In this document: positions 45,491-53,749 of the stretch, one piece after another | Numbering within the stretch: the first letter of the stretch is position 1 | How the letters are laid out: the number at the start of each line of letters is the position of its first letter | Source: CAWDMC01 sp963803295 | GTDB lineage: Bacteria; Acidobacteriota; Terriglobia; UBA7540 | Direction of reading: 5' to 3' | NCBI GenBank assembly: GCA_963803295.1 | Contig: CAWDMC010000004.1 | Location: 248,001 to 312,000 of the forward strand | DNA length: 64,000 bases | Translations under genes and position numbers: made by a program | The notes under the pieces: model-generated | Databases searched by the model: none | What the model was told of the DNA's origin: nothing | What the model saw: only the letters and a program-made list of their open reading frames with translations

Positions 45491-45521
45491 TTTGTTTTCA
45501 AGGACATCGTGGGTCCGTTTC
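45491..45521 (-). repeat. KRTHDxxENK-type intergenic repeat, unit 2
   Basis: Same 31-base unit as 45299-45329 with 29 of 31 positions identical. The minus strand reads LKRTHDVLENK. Flanking sequence is not conserved between the two units at DNA level, although both run into further degraded peptide-like text. Confidence 0.55.
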
Positions 45522-45908
45522 AGCTGTTTTCGTTTGCCCGCAGGATAAGGCTCTGCCTTCCACCAACGGTCTTCGGCCAGCGCCTGGAAGTATCTCTACA
45601 ATTCCTGCATTCGCCGGATTCGTGTGTCGAAGGTCCCTCATTTCCGCACAAGCTTCCTTCAACATTCAGCTTAGCAGCCTGAGATGAGACAGGGGAGACA
45701 GATGAGATAAATGAGACACTTTTTCTTAAACCGCTTAGTATCATCTTGTTAAAAGTAAAAATCACGACGGCGAGGCCTCAGGATCGCGAAGATTGTTGCA
45801 TTTTGCAACGCTGGCCCGTAACCAGGGCCACGTGTCTTTGAAGAGGCTGGTGCGGCGATAAGTGCTGGTGGTGATAAACTGCAACGTGTCCGATTGACAG
45901 GAATTCTC

Positions 45909-46454
45909 ATGAAGCCAGCCCTCCCGGAATTTGAACTTGAGGTGTTTCTCGACGCGGAGAAGATCCAGGCGCGGGTCCGCGAACTCGGAAAACAGATCAC
46001 TAGTGATTATCAGGGCCACAGACTGCATCTGGTTTCCATCTTAAAGGGCTCGTGGATGTTCCTGGCGGATCTGATTCGCCATATCGATCTCGAGGTCACC
46101 GTGGACTTCATGGGTATTGCCAGCTACAGCAAAGGCACCAAGTCCTCCGGGGTAGTGCGCATCACCAAGGATCTCGAAGAGAACATTGACGGTCTCGACG
46201 TGCTGATCGTTGAGGATATTCTCGATACGGGCGAGACTTTTCATTATCTGAAGGAAATGTTCGCGGCACACGGACCCAAGAGTCTGAAAACTGCGGTTCT
46301 GCTCGATAAGCCTTCCCGGCGTACGCGCCCACTTACTGCAGACTACATCGGCTTCGCCATCCCGGACGTATTTGTGATTGGCTACGGCATGGATTACGCC
46401 CAGCAATACCGCAACCTGCCCGATGTCAGAGTGCTTCGTTTCCTCCAGCCCTAG
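45909..46454 (+). CDS. hpt: Hypoxanthine phosphoribosyltransferase
   Basis: It salvages hypoxanthine (and often guanine) with PRPP. The PRPP loop is VLIVEDILDTGETFHYL; earlier motifs are LVSILKGSWMFLADLIR and VDFMGIASYSKGTKSSG, and the base-recognition segment is YIGFAIPDVFVIGYGMDYA. Length about 181 is normal. I choose the ATG at 45909 with AGGA upstream; an in-frame TTG at 45894 is less likely. It converges with the split HAD gene, whose 3' end is six bases away. Confidence 0.93.
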   Translation: MKPALPEFELEVFLDAEKIQARVRELGKQITSDYQGHRLHLVSILKGSWMFLADLIRHIDLEVTVDFMGIASYSKGTKSSGVVRITKDLEENIDGLDVLIVEDILDTGETFHYLKEMFAAHGPKSLKTAVLLDKPSRRTRPLTADYIGFAIPDVFVIGYGMDYAQQYRNLPDVRVLRFLQP

Positions 46455-46459
46455 TCGTG

Positions 46460-46964
46460 TTACATTGCCGCCTGGAGCAAGCTGGACCCGATCGTGAGCC
46501 AATCGGCACGCACTTTATCCCAACCCTGGATCTGCAGGCCTTCGCGCTCAAACAGCTCGCGCACGCGTGAAGGCTCCCAGCGCGTTATCTCCTCCAGGAT
46601 GGGCACGAGGACGCTGAGGGCGTTGTCGCTAAGCACGGTACGCCTGGCGATCGGAGTCAGTTGCCGTGATTCCGAGACCGCAATGGTAAAGCCATCGCGA
46701 CGGTTGACGTGCAGCATCACGTGAATATCGGAAACGCCGTCGCCGATGTAAACAATGCGGTCCGCGCCCACGCCGAGCGCGGTCTGCAGATCATCGAGAA
46801 TGGCCACCTTGCCGTAACCCGCATTGACCCGCACGATCGATTGCACGTGGCCGGAAGTGTCGTAGACCAACTGGGTTCCATGGATGTGATCCGCTGGGAC
46901 GATCCCCTCCAGCGCGGACATCACCATCTCGTGCGGCGCCGCCGAAACCACATGTAACTCAAAA
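46460..46964 (-). pseudogene. HAD-superfamily hydrolase, 3' part (split by the IS66-type element)
   Basis: The frame from the element's left border reads LHVVSAAPHEMVMSALEG, AGYGKVAILDDLQTALGV and RIVYIGDGVSDIHVMLHV (HAD motif IV). It ends VRADWLTIGSSLLQAAM. Removing the insertion and one copy of the eight-base duplication joins this in frame to the part at 50188-50515, giving 825 coding bases (274 residues). Known relatives are phosphoserine-phosphatase-like or haloacid-type phosphatases with unknown substrate. As it stands the gene should be inactive. The 178-codon frame that seems to begin at 46996 enters the element and is not the real start. Confidence 0.8.
46957..46964. repeat. Left target-site duplication of the IS66-type element
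   Basis: The eight bases ACTCAAAA directly abut the left inverted repeat. The right side has ACTCAAAG at 50188-50195, a 7-of-8 match. Eight-base duplications are the norm for IS66-family insertion. Confidence 0.75.
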
Positions 46965-46984
46965 GTAAGCGTCTCGTAAACCGC
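46965..46984 (+). repeat. Left terminal inverted repeat of the IS66-type element
   Basis: GTAAGCGTCTCGTAAACCGC, identical to the complement of 50168-50187. The sequences diverge immediately inside, TCTTCCC here against CGGCGGG on the other end. Confidence 0.9.
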
Positions 46985-47022
46985 TCTTCCCGACATACCG
47001 GCCGGCGCTGCATCGTGGTGTC

Positions 47023-47352
47023 ATGAGCGAAACTGTCGTCCAGGCGAAGCCGGCCAACCCAAAAGCAGACGAGTGGGCCGCACGAATCGCTGCGCAACAG
47101 CGCAGCGGAATATGCGTGAAGCAGTTCCGTAAGGAACAGGGGCTGACGGAGTACTCCTTCTACGCCTGGCGGAAACGGCTCCAGGAGCAAGGGCCGGTGC
47201 GGTTCGCCTTGGTGGAGAGGAGCGCGCGCCGGCAGGAGCGGACGGCGGAGCCGGTATTGGAACTGGTGTTGGCGACCGGCGAGCGACTGCGCATCGGGGC
47301 TGGAGTGGACATCACGACCTTCCGGACCGTGCTGGACGTGCTGCGGGGATGA
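47023..47352 (+). CDS. tnpA: IS66-family accessory protein TnpA
   Basis: A 109-residue helix-turn-helix protein (DEWAARIAAQQRSGICVKQF and LTEYSFYAWRKRLQE) typical of the first frame of IS66 elements. It usually aids tnpC-mediated transposition. The frame is intact and its stop overlaps the tnpB ATG as ATGA. It begins 58 bases inside the left inverted repeat. Confidence 0.85.
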   Translation: MSETVVQAKPANPKADEWAARIAAQQRSGICVKQFRKEQGLTEYSFYAWRKRLQEQGPVRFALVERSARRQERTAEPVLELVLATGERLRIGAGVDITTFRTVLDVLRG

Positions 47353-47712
47353 TCCACCTGCCCGCCAGCGTGCGGGTGTTTCTCTGCCTCACGCCGTGCG
47401 ACATGCGGAAGAGCTTCGACAGCCTGCAGGCGCTGGTCCGCGAGCACCTGGACTTGGACGCCTTCGCCGGACACCTGTTTGTATTTGCGAGCCGGCGCAA
47501 GGACCGGGTGAAGATTCTGTATTGGGATCGCGACGGTTTCGCCATCTGGAGAAACGGCTGGAGGAGGGGACGTACGCAGTTCCGTTTGGCGACGGCGGCG
47601 CAGAACGTCCGGCGTGAGATTACGGCGGAGGAATTAGTTAGGAGCGCTGCTGAGCGGCATCGATCTGAGTACAGCGAAACGGCGGGAACGGTACAAGCGC
47701 GAGAGCCTATAA
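47349..47712 (+). pseudogene. tnpB: IS66-family TnpB (Orf2), three frameshifts
   Basis: The N-terminal part is clear (RVFLCLTPCDMRKSFDSL, HLFVFASRRKDRVKILYWD, DGFAIW). At about 47550 the continuation EKRLEEGTYAVPFGDGGAER moves to another frame. Near 47612 it moves again to EITAEEL, and near 47640 to GALLSGIDLSTAKRRERY, ending KRES at 47712. The product cannot be made whole. TnpB is needed for efficient IS66 transposition in systems studied, so the element is probably immobile by itself. Confidence 0.8.
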
Positions 47713-47945
47713 AACATTCCTGTCTGATGTCGTTTTCCATTGGAAATGGATCGGTTTCCGCGTACGCTGAATGCACGGTGCCGATCGATCCAAACAGCTT
47801 GCCGCGGTTGACGAACTTTGGCGATCCTCTTTACCGGTTCGGCTGTCGCCGGGGCGCGCGCTATCCGATAGTTCAGACGAGCCGATCTGACAAGCAGCAG
47901 TGTAAAATGTGAACTTCAAAACTCGTTCACCGGCGCAGGTTTCCG

Positions 47946-50024
47946 ATGCTCCGAAGAATAACCGAGACACAAATCCGGCACGTTCTCATCGCCGCTCTAG
48001 TCTTCACCGGCTCGTTCTCCCCTTGCCGTGCTCAGACCGCGCCGGGGTCGAACAGAACAGCGCGTAACATTGTCGAGGCCGGTAGATTTGAACTCCGGGT
48101 CTTCGAAGCACCCGCTGGTGTAGAGACATATCGCATTGTCCGGCAAGGCGAGTCGCTCGTTATGTCCTCCGAACTTCGATACAGCGATCGTGGAGCCGAG
48201 GTATCGCTCGCTTCCAAGCTGCGTATGCGCCGCGATTACACGCCGGAGGAATTCGAGTTGAAGGGGACCGATGCGGATTACCTCGTAAGAGTGGAACGCG
48301 GCCTCGCGACCGTCCACGAAGGTAATCAGTCGAGGCGTGTCGACGTCCCAAACCGGTTCTATACGGTCGCGGGCTACGCTCCGGTCTCGATACACATGAT
48401 GCTTCTTCGGTATTGGATGCGGAATGCGGTTACCGGTAGCGTACCGACGCTATTTGGAGGCCAGGTACGGGTCGAGCATCGCGGCGCGGACCGGGTAAGC
48501 ATCGCCCGGCAAAGTATCGAACTCCAGCGTTACGCCGTCACGGGGATAATCTGGGGACGCGAGTGGTTGTGGGTAAATGCTGCGAAGCAACTCGTGGCCG
48601 TCATCACGTTCAGTCCCGGCCTGAATCCCATCCATGCGGTTCGGGAAGGCTTTGAATCCGCGATGCCGGCATTGCTGGCCAGCGCGACTTCTGATGCCGT
48701 CAGTGAGATTGCACGGCAGATACAGCGGACAAGCCCAACGCACAAACCGACATTGGCCCTTATCGGAGGTTCGCTTATCGACGGTACTGGAAGTGGGCCG
48801 GTGAGAGATTCGGCCGTACTGATTCAGGGTGACCGGATCGTCGCAGCGGGACCGCGAGGCAGCGTTTTCATCCCCGAAGGCGCAGAACTTATCAATGTAA
48901 ACGGTCAGACCGTACTTCCTGGCCTGTGGGACATGCATGCCCACCATGACCAGCCAGAATGGGGGCCCGCTTATCTGGCCGCTGGAGTAACGACCGTCCG
49001 GGATTGCGGAAACCTGGTCGACGTCAAGATTGCGCTCCGCGAGGCTTTCGAGTCCGGGACCGGGTTTGGCCCCAGACTACTTCTGGCGGGTTTGATCGAC
49101 GGAAAAACAGCCGGCGCGGTCGGCCCTATACGGGTCGATAACCCCGCTGAAGCGCGCGCGGCCGTTCGGCAGTTCAAGCGAAGGCGTTTCGACCAGATCA
49201 AGATCTACAACTCTGTAACACCTGAACTGGTTCGGATCATAGCGGCGGAGGCACACCGCCTGGGAATGACTGTTACGGGCCATGTGCCTTCGGGAATGAA
49301 CGCTTTCGAGGCTGTTGATGCTGGCATGGACCAGATTAACCACTTCTGGTTCATTCCGCCGGTTATGATTTCGGGCGCGGAGAAAGCGCGGATCGAAAAG
49401 GCCAGTGCGGGCGACTTTCTCCTAACACTCTCGCGCATAACCAATGCCGTCCGGCCGGATTCGATCGAGGCTCGGCGGGCGATGGAGTTCTTAAACGAGC
49501 ACGGCGCCGTTTTGGATCCGACAATGGCGGGGTTCGAACTGTTTGTACATCATAAAGGGGAGCCGATCGAGCCGTTCGAACCCGGCATCGCCAAAGTTCC
49601 CCCTGAACTCGCATCCCAGATCAACCTGATGGGTATGCCGGCCGAACGGGCTGGAATTCATCAGCAGGCATTCGCAAGTGGTCTGTCTATCCTGGGCGCA
49701 ATGCATAAGGCAGGAGTAAAAATCGTTCCCGGGACCGATGGAATGGTTCCGGGACATAGCTTGCATCGCGAATTGGAACTCTACGTTAAAGCCGGGTTCT
49801 CGCCGATGGAGGCCATTCGCGCCGCCACCATCATCCCTGCACAAACCATGAACCTGCAAAAAGAAGCCGGGACGATCGAACCCGGCAAGCGCGCCGACAT
49901 CATTCTTGTGGATGGAAATCCGATCGAGAATATTTCGAACATCCGAAAGGTAAGCGCCGTAGTCGCACGCGGGCGGCTCTACGATTGCAAAGCGCTCTGG
50001 CACAGCGTGGGATTCAAGGACTGA
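47946..50024 (+). CDS. Secreted amidohydrolase (imidazolonepropionase-like), passenger of the IS66-type element
   Basis: A 692-residue protein. The signal peptide is HVLIAALVFTGSFSPCRAQ. An N-terminal beta-rich region (to about 270) of unknown type precedes the amidohydrolase barrel. LIGGSLIDGTGSGPVRDSAV opens the barrel. Metal ligands appear in PGLWDMHAHHDQP (His-x-His near 330) and VTGHVPSGM. The lysine-like IKIYNSV and the late aspartate in VPGTDGMVPGHSL are present, as is EPGKRADIILVDGNPIENIS. Such enzymes hydrolyse cyclic amides or peptides. It is intact, unlike the transposition genes beside it. Confidence 0.85.
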   Translation: MLRRITETQIRHVLIAALVFTGSFSPCRAQTAPGSNRTARNIVEAGRFELRVFEAPAGVETYRIVRQGESLVMSSELRYSDRGAEVSLASKLRMRRDYTPEEFELKGTDADYLVRVERGLATVHEGNQSRRVDVPNRFYTVAGYAPVSIHMMLLRYWMRNAVTGSVPTLFGGQVRVEHRGADRVSIARQSIELQRYAVTGIIWGREWLWVNAAKQLVAVITFSPGLNPIHAVREGFESAMPALLASATSDAVSEIARQIQRTSPTHKPTLALIGGSLIDGTGSGPVRDSAVLIQGDRIVAAGPRGSVFIPEGAELINVNGQTVLPGLWDMHAHHDQPEWGPAYLAAGVTTVRDCGNLVDVKIALREAFESGTGFGPRLLLAGLIDGKTAGAVGPIRVDNPAEARAAVRQFKRRRFDQIKIYNSVTPELVRIIAAEAHRLGMTVTGHVPSGMNAFEAVDAGMDQINHFWFIPPVMISGAEKARIEKASAGDFLLTLSRITNAVRPDSIEARRAMEFLNEHGAVLDPTMAGFELFVHHKGEPIEPFEPGIAKVPPELASQINLMGMPAERAGIHQQAFASGLSILGAMHKAGVKIVPGTDGMVPGHSLHRELELYVKAGFSPMEAIRAATIIPAQTMNLQKEAGTIEPGKRADIILVDGNPIENISNIRKVSAVVARGRLYDCKALWHSVGFKD

Positions 50025-50167
50025 GTGTTTATCGTGAAAACTGATATCGGCCATGAACGCCCAAGAATTCCGCAATCCACTTGGCCGTGTAGTCCCCAAG
50101 TTGTGGAAATGTCCCCCGCCTGCCCTACTCAATCCCCCCGAGATCATAATCCAGGACCCGCCCGCCG

Positions 50168-50187
50168 GCGGTTTACGAGACGCTTAC
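50168..50187 (-). repeat. Right terminal inverted repeat of the IS66-type element
   Basis: Complement of GTAAGCGTCTCGTAAACCGC, a perfect 20-base match to the left end. Between the amidohydrolase stop (50024) and this repeat lie about 140 bases with no transposase remnant that I can recognise. Confidence 0.9.
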
Positions 50188-50195
50188 ACTCAAAG
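50188..50195. repeat. Right target-site duplication of the IS66-type element
   Basis: ACTCAAAG directly follows the right inverted repeat and matches the left copy ACTCAAAA at seven of eight positions. The difference probably arose after insertion. Confidence 0.75.
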
Positions 50196-50515
50196 CGATA
50201 GCCGTCAATCCCCTCTGTAAGTAACTGTCGCAGCTCAGAGATGTTGTGCTTGAGGCGAACCCCCTTGCCGGCCCGGATGAGATCCTCGCGGCGCACACGG
50301 GCACGATACTCGGAATCATGCAGCAGCAGGTAAGCCAATTCTCCGCCCTGCTGGACAAGGTTCTGAATCGCCAGCGTGGCAACTTTGCGCTTGAACTCCT
50401 CGGCGGGAACTCCCACCAGTTCGCTCAGCGCCGTCCCTGAGTCATGAAAGCTTAGGGTCTCATCGAAATCACTGGCTACCAGAAAGTGTTTCACCAATGG
50501 TGTTGTGCTTCGCAT
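50188..50515 (-). pseudogene. HAD-superfamily hydrolase, 5' part (split by the IS66-type element)
   Basis: The ATG at 50515 has AGGAGG six bases upstream. The start MRSTTPLVKHFLVASDFDET contains HAD motif I (DFDET), followed by SFHDSGTALSELVGVPAEEF and ISELRQLLTEGIDGYRFE. At the element border it should continue into LHVVSAAPHE at 46964. The reading frame to the left enters the IS66 right end and ends as CKRLVNRRRAGPGL, which is element sequence. See the 3' part for the joined product. Confidence 0.85.
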
Positions 50516-50989
50516 CGTCTTCCTCCTGTCTCGGGTTGGTACAGCATTCCGTGCGTACGGTGAAGTAGGGAATGCGGCACGTACGCCCACGCCCCGTCCG
50601 ATAAGACGAACGGTTCCGAACCCGATGTCGAACTTACGAAAGGCGGTACTTACCGCAGCTACGTGTCTACCGGATCGTAGCGGGCAATTATGCGTCTTGA
50701 CGCGGGAGGGGCTTTGTCCCCCAAAGGCAAGCGCTTGAAGAGCGTCGATCCTCGCCGCCTCTAAGCGTCGCCCCAATGGGCTTCGTGGCTAGAAGGCGGT
50801 GCCTCTTGACTTGAAGAGTTGCACCATCGGGGCCATTTTGTCATAAGCCGTCCGCGTCCGTCTAATCGAATAATCTGATCGGCACTATAAGGCGCGTTGT
50901 CCTTGCCCCCGGCAGGCGCTACGATTGGGAACATCACCCACGGAGTCCGGACGGCGCGTCCCTTACCGGTCGCAGGAAGAAGAGGGCAC
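50516..50989. other. Intergenic region, no gene seen
   Basis: This lies between the divergent HAD gene and the MDR dehydrogenase. The segment at 50700-50730 (CTTTGTCCCCCAAAGGCAAGC) resembles part of the hairpin at 53681-53728, including the CCCAAAGGCAAGC core. A promoter for each flanking gene is expected, but none is clear by eye. Confidence 0.4.
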
Positions 50990-52021
50990 ATGAGGGCAGT
51001 TCGATTTCACCAGCACGGCGGCTTGGAGGTACTGCGATACGAAGACGCGCCTGAGCCCGCGATTCAAGCGAATGAAGTATTGGTAAAGGTGCGGGTCTGC
51101 GCCTTGAACCACCTTGACTTGTGGATGCGCAACGGCGTGCGGGCTTGGACTCTGCCTCTGCCCCACATCTCAGGCAGCGACATTGCCGGTGAAGTGGCGG
51201 AGACTGGATCGCTGGTCAGCCGCGTGAAGACCGGCGATCGCGTGCTGCTGGCTCCGGGCATCAGTTGCGGGCAATGCGAGGCGTGCTTCAAGGGCCTTGA
51301 CAGCGCCTGCCGCAGCTACACGGTGTTCGGCGTCATGGTAGATGGAGGTTATGCCGAGTACGTGAAGTCGCCGGAGGCCAATGTCATCTGCATTCCAGGC
51401 AACTTGAGCTTCAATGAAGCTGCCGCCGTTCCCTTGGTGTTCCTCACCGCCTGGCATATGCTGATGACCCGCGCGCAGCTCAAGCCGGGCGAGGATGTGC
51501 TGGTGATCGGCGCCGGATCAGGCGTAGGCAGCGCAGCCATCCAGCTCGCCAGCCTGTTGCAGGCTCGCGTGATCGCCGTGGCCGGAACCGATGCCAAGCT
51601 GGAGAAGGCGCGCGAGCTGGGAGCAAGCGAGGTAATCAATCATCGCCGCCAATCGATCTCAGACGAGATAAAGCGGATCACCGCTAAACGTGGAGTCGAT
51701 GTAGTTGTCGAACACGTGGGCCAGGCGGTGTGGAAAGACTGCTTCGAGTCACTGGCCACCTACGGCCGCCTGGTCACGTGCGGGGTGACCTCGGGAGCGG
51801 AAGTGAAACTGGACATACAGGCGCTCTTCGGACGTCAGCGCAGTGTGCTGGGCTCCTTCATGGGGGGTAAAGGCGAGCTGTTGGATGTCCTCAAACTGAT
51901 CGGACAGCGGAAGCTCCACGCCGTCATCGATTCCGTGTTTCCGCTCGAGGAGGCACGGTCGGCTCAGAAGAAGATGGAGGATCGCGATTTCTTCGGTAAG
52001 ATCCTGTTGCGGCCGGCGTAG
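50990..52021 (+). CDS. Zinc-type medium-chain dehydrogenase / quinone-oxidoreductase-like
   Basis: The N-terminal catalytic lobe reads MRAVRFHQHGGLEVLRYED and has NHLDLWMRNG where zinc ADHs have cysteine, so the catalytic zinc is probably absent or altered. A structural-zinc-like lobe has CGQCEACFKGLDSAC with four cysteines. The Rossmann fold (VLVIGAGSGVGSAAIQLA) binds NADP(H). Length is 343 from the ATG at 50990, which has AGAGGG upstream. The longer frame to 50897 is unsupported. Substrate is unknown; related enzymes reduce quinones or alpha,beta-unsaturated ketones. Confidence 0.82.
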   Translation: MRAVRFHQHGGLEVLRYEDAPEPAIQANEVLVKVRVCALNHLDLWMRNGVRAWTLPLPHISGSDIAGEVAETGSLVSRVKTGDRVLLAPGISCGQCEACFKGLDSACRSYTVFGVMVDGGYAEYVKSPEANVICIPGNLSFNEAAAVPLVFLTAWHMLMTRAQLKPGEDVLVIGAGSGVGSAAIQLASLLQARVIAVAGTDAKLEKARELGASEVINHRRQSISDEIKRITAKRGVDVVVEHVGQAVWKDCFESLATYGRLVTCGVTSGAEVKLDIQALFGRQRSVLGSFMGGKGELLDVLKLIGQRKLHAVIDSVFPLEEARSAQKKMEDRDFFGKILLRPA

Positions 52022-52070
52022 CCTGCCTGCGGAAGTTACCCCTTCGTCCTGTCATTGTGAGTCCGCGCCA

Positions 52071-53165
52071 TCATTTCGAGCGGATTCCTTTGTAGAACGG
52101 CAGAGGAACTACCTCGGCCATGGGACCCGACTCGAGCGCTAGCCGACTTCCCGGCTCGGAGAACTCCCGGCGAACATACGCAAGCCCGATGGTCCTGGCA
52201 AGGGTCGGCGATACACAGGAACTGGTGATCTCACCCACTTCACGCTGATCCGTAATGCTCACAAGTCTTTCACCGGCTGCGGGCGCCACCGGCGAGTCGA
52301 TAAAGAGGCCGCTCAATTGCCAGTTCACATGCCCACGGCTGCGAATGCGCTCGACCACCTCCTGCCCGATGTAGCAGCCTTTGGTGAAGCTGATGGCATT
52401 GAGGAGTCCGGCTTCAAGGGGAATAGTGTCATCCCCCATGTCAGGGCCGTAGCGTGGAATACCAGCTTCGATGCGCAACGACTCGAGCGCCTGCGTGCCG
52501 CAAGGGAGCGCCGCGAAGCGGTCGGCTTGCCGGGATGCCTCCTGCCACAAGGCGCGGATGGCATGCGTCGCACCCCACACTTGATAACCCTCCTCGCCGG
52601 TGTTGCTGGATCGCGCGATACGCACCAGCCCTCGCTCATGGTTGACCCTCACGTGTTGATATTCGTCGAGAGCCGGCCATGTGGCGCGAATTGCTGATTC
52701 TAGCAACTGTCGCGATCGCGGACCTTCGAAGGCGATGGCGGTGTGGTCGGAAGGATCGAGTGTCACATCGTCCATGATAATGTACCGGCCGAGCATTTCC
52801 GTAAACTTCTGCCGCAGGTCGGCGTCCGTTTCGATCAAAAAGAGATCCTCGGCGCAGTAGATCCGCAAATCGGCGATCATGTGTCCCTTGACATCGAGGA
52901 AGGTCGCATAGACGCCCTCGCCCGATTTCAGGCTTTGGATATCGTTCGACAACATGTTATGAAGGAAACTACGGCTGTCAGGGCCGCGGGCCAGGGTCAT
53001 AAGACGGAACGAGAAATCGAAGAATCCCGCCGCGGTTCGCACAGCGCGATGCTCTTCTTGGGCATCGGAGAAGCGCGCCGGAACGCGTGCGCCGTGGTAT
53101 TCGGTCAGCTCGATGGAATGAGCAGCGTGGAGGTCGGACAGGGCGCTGCCGATCAATTCACTCAC
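52071..53165 (-). CDS. ygfZ: Folate-binding protein YgfZ (GcvT-like)
   Basis: YgfZ binds tetrahydrofolate and helps assemble or repair iron-sulfur clusters. The signature KGCYIGQEVVERIRSRGHV (K-G-C-Y-x-G-Q-E) is complete, with FDFSFRLMTLARGPD and FLHNMLSNDIQSL upstream in the GcvT fold. Length 364 is longer than some but normal for this branch. It starts immediately after the stop of a membrane-protein gene, with no space between, so they are probably cotranscribed. This co-occurrence has no known explanation. Confidence 0.88.
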   Translation of the reverse strand: MSELIGSALSDLHAAHSIELTEYHGARVPARFSDAQEEHRAVRTAAGFFDFSFRLMTLARGPDSRSFLHNMLSNDIQSLKSGEGVYATFLDVKGHMIADLRIYCAEDLFLIETDADLRQKFTEMLGRYIIMDDVTLDPSDHTAIAFEGPRSRQLLESAIRATWPALDEYQHVRVNHERGLVRIARSSNTGEEGYQVWGATHAIRALWQEASRQADRFAALPCGTQALESLRIEAGIPRYGPDMGDDTIPLEAGLLNAISFTKGCYIGQEVVERIRSRGHVNWQLSGLFIDSPVAPAAGERLVSITDQREVGEITSSCVSPTLARTIGLAYVRREFSEPGSRLALESGPMAEVVPLPFYKGIRSK

Positions 53166-53585
53166 TCAACCCCGCCTCAGGTAAGCGGAGATCAGAATCA
53201 CGGCCATGGCCATCCCGAACGCCAGGCCCAGCCAGAGTTTCTGTCGCTGACGAAAGGGGGCCAGGACTTTAAGGGGAACGCTCAAGCACAGCACGAGAAC
53301 GAAAACCAACATCCCCAGGGTGATTTTTACAGTGAGCCACCACCAGTACCGTCCCCATGGCGCCTCCCAGGCGAGGCTGGCGTTGTAAACGCCCGACCCG
53401 ATCAGGAGGACGATCACGGTCCAAGTCACCCAGCGGAAGCGGGCTCCCACTGCATCAAGCAGAGGTTGCCGCCGTACCGGATCGAGAACCTGCGAGGCTG
53501 GGAGCAAAATGAACAAGATGAAAGCCATCCCTCCCACGCCGACGACGGCGGCAGAAACATGGATCCACTGAAATAAGGTTGACAT
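53166..53585 (-). CDS. Four-helix membrane protein (CopD-like)
   Basis: A 139-residue protein with four hydrophobic helices (IHVSAAVVGVGGMAFILFIL, WTVIVLLIGSGVYNASLA, ITLGMLVFVLVLCLSV, WLGLAFGMAMAVILISA). His8 in the first helix and the WVTWTV region resemble CopD-type copper-resistance permeases or related heme/copper membrane proteins. No metal motif is certain. Its stop abuts the ygfZ ATG, so the two are probably in one operon. Confidence 0.6.
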   Translation of the reverse strand: MSTLFQWIHVSAAVVGVGGMAFILFILLPASQVLDPVRRQPLLDAVGARFRWVTWTVIVLLIGSGVYNASLAWEAPWGRYWWWLTVKITLGMLVFVLVLCLSVPLKVLAPFRQRQKLWLGLAFGMAMAVILISAYLRRG

Positions 53586-53680
53586 CAGGTTATCGGCAAG
53601 GCGTGGGGATTAGGCAAGCCGTGATCCGCCCGGCTCTGAAATGTCTCGTTTCGGCTAAGCACGCTCTCGATAAGCGCCCA

Positions 53681-53728
53681 AAGCACCCGCCCGCCTTTTG
53701 GGCGCTACCCAAAGGCAAGCGGGTGCTT
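53681..53728. repeat. Large imperfect hairpin
   Basis: AAGCACCCGC (53681-53690) pairs with GCGGGTGCTT (53719-53728). An inner stem GCCTTTTGGG pairs with CCCAAAGGC with one bulged base, around the loop CGCTA. It lies between a leftward membrane-protein gene and the 3' end of phhB. It could be a terminator for phhB or a repetitive palindromic element; CCCAAAGGCAAGC is also seen at about 50715-50730. Confidence 0.55.
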
Positions 53729-53749
53729 ATGGCAGATGATGCGTCATCG

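Larger units (their letters stand above)
44962..45908. other. Repeat-bearing intergenic region of about 950 bp
   Basis: No intact gene. The minus strand contains peptide-like scraps with KRTHDAIENK and KRTHDVLENK broken by stops, which correspond to two near-identical 31-base sequences. A run of GAGATGAGAC-type simple repeats lies at 45680-45720. A promoter for hpt should lie near the right end. The region looks like the debris of a dispersed, non-coding repeat family. Confidence 0.5.
46965..50187. mobile_element. IS66-type element carrying an amidohydrolase instead of tnpC (3223 bp)
   Basis: The ends are a perfect 20-base inverted repeat starting GTAAGC, the usual IS66 terminus, flanked by near-identical eight-base target copies. 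It interrupts a HAD hydrolase gene whose halves join in frame when the element is removed. Inside, in order on the plus strand, are intact tnpA, tnpB with three frameshifts, a non-coding gap, and a 692-residue secreted amidohydrolase. No tnpC, the IS66 DDE transposase, can be found. It would therefore need a helper element to move, like a mobile insertion cassette with a passenger gene. How the passenger was captured is unknown. Confidence 0.85.

Noticed and set aside
46460..46996. The 178-codon frame starting at 46996 as a complete HAD protein
   Set aside because: Its first residues come from the IS66-type inverted repeat; the real N-terminus with the DxDxT motif lies at 50515.
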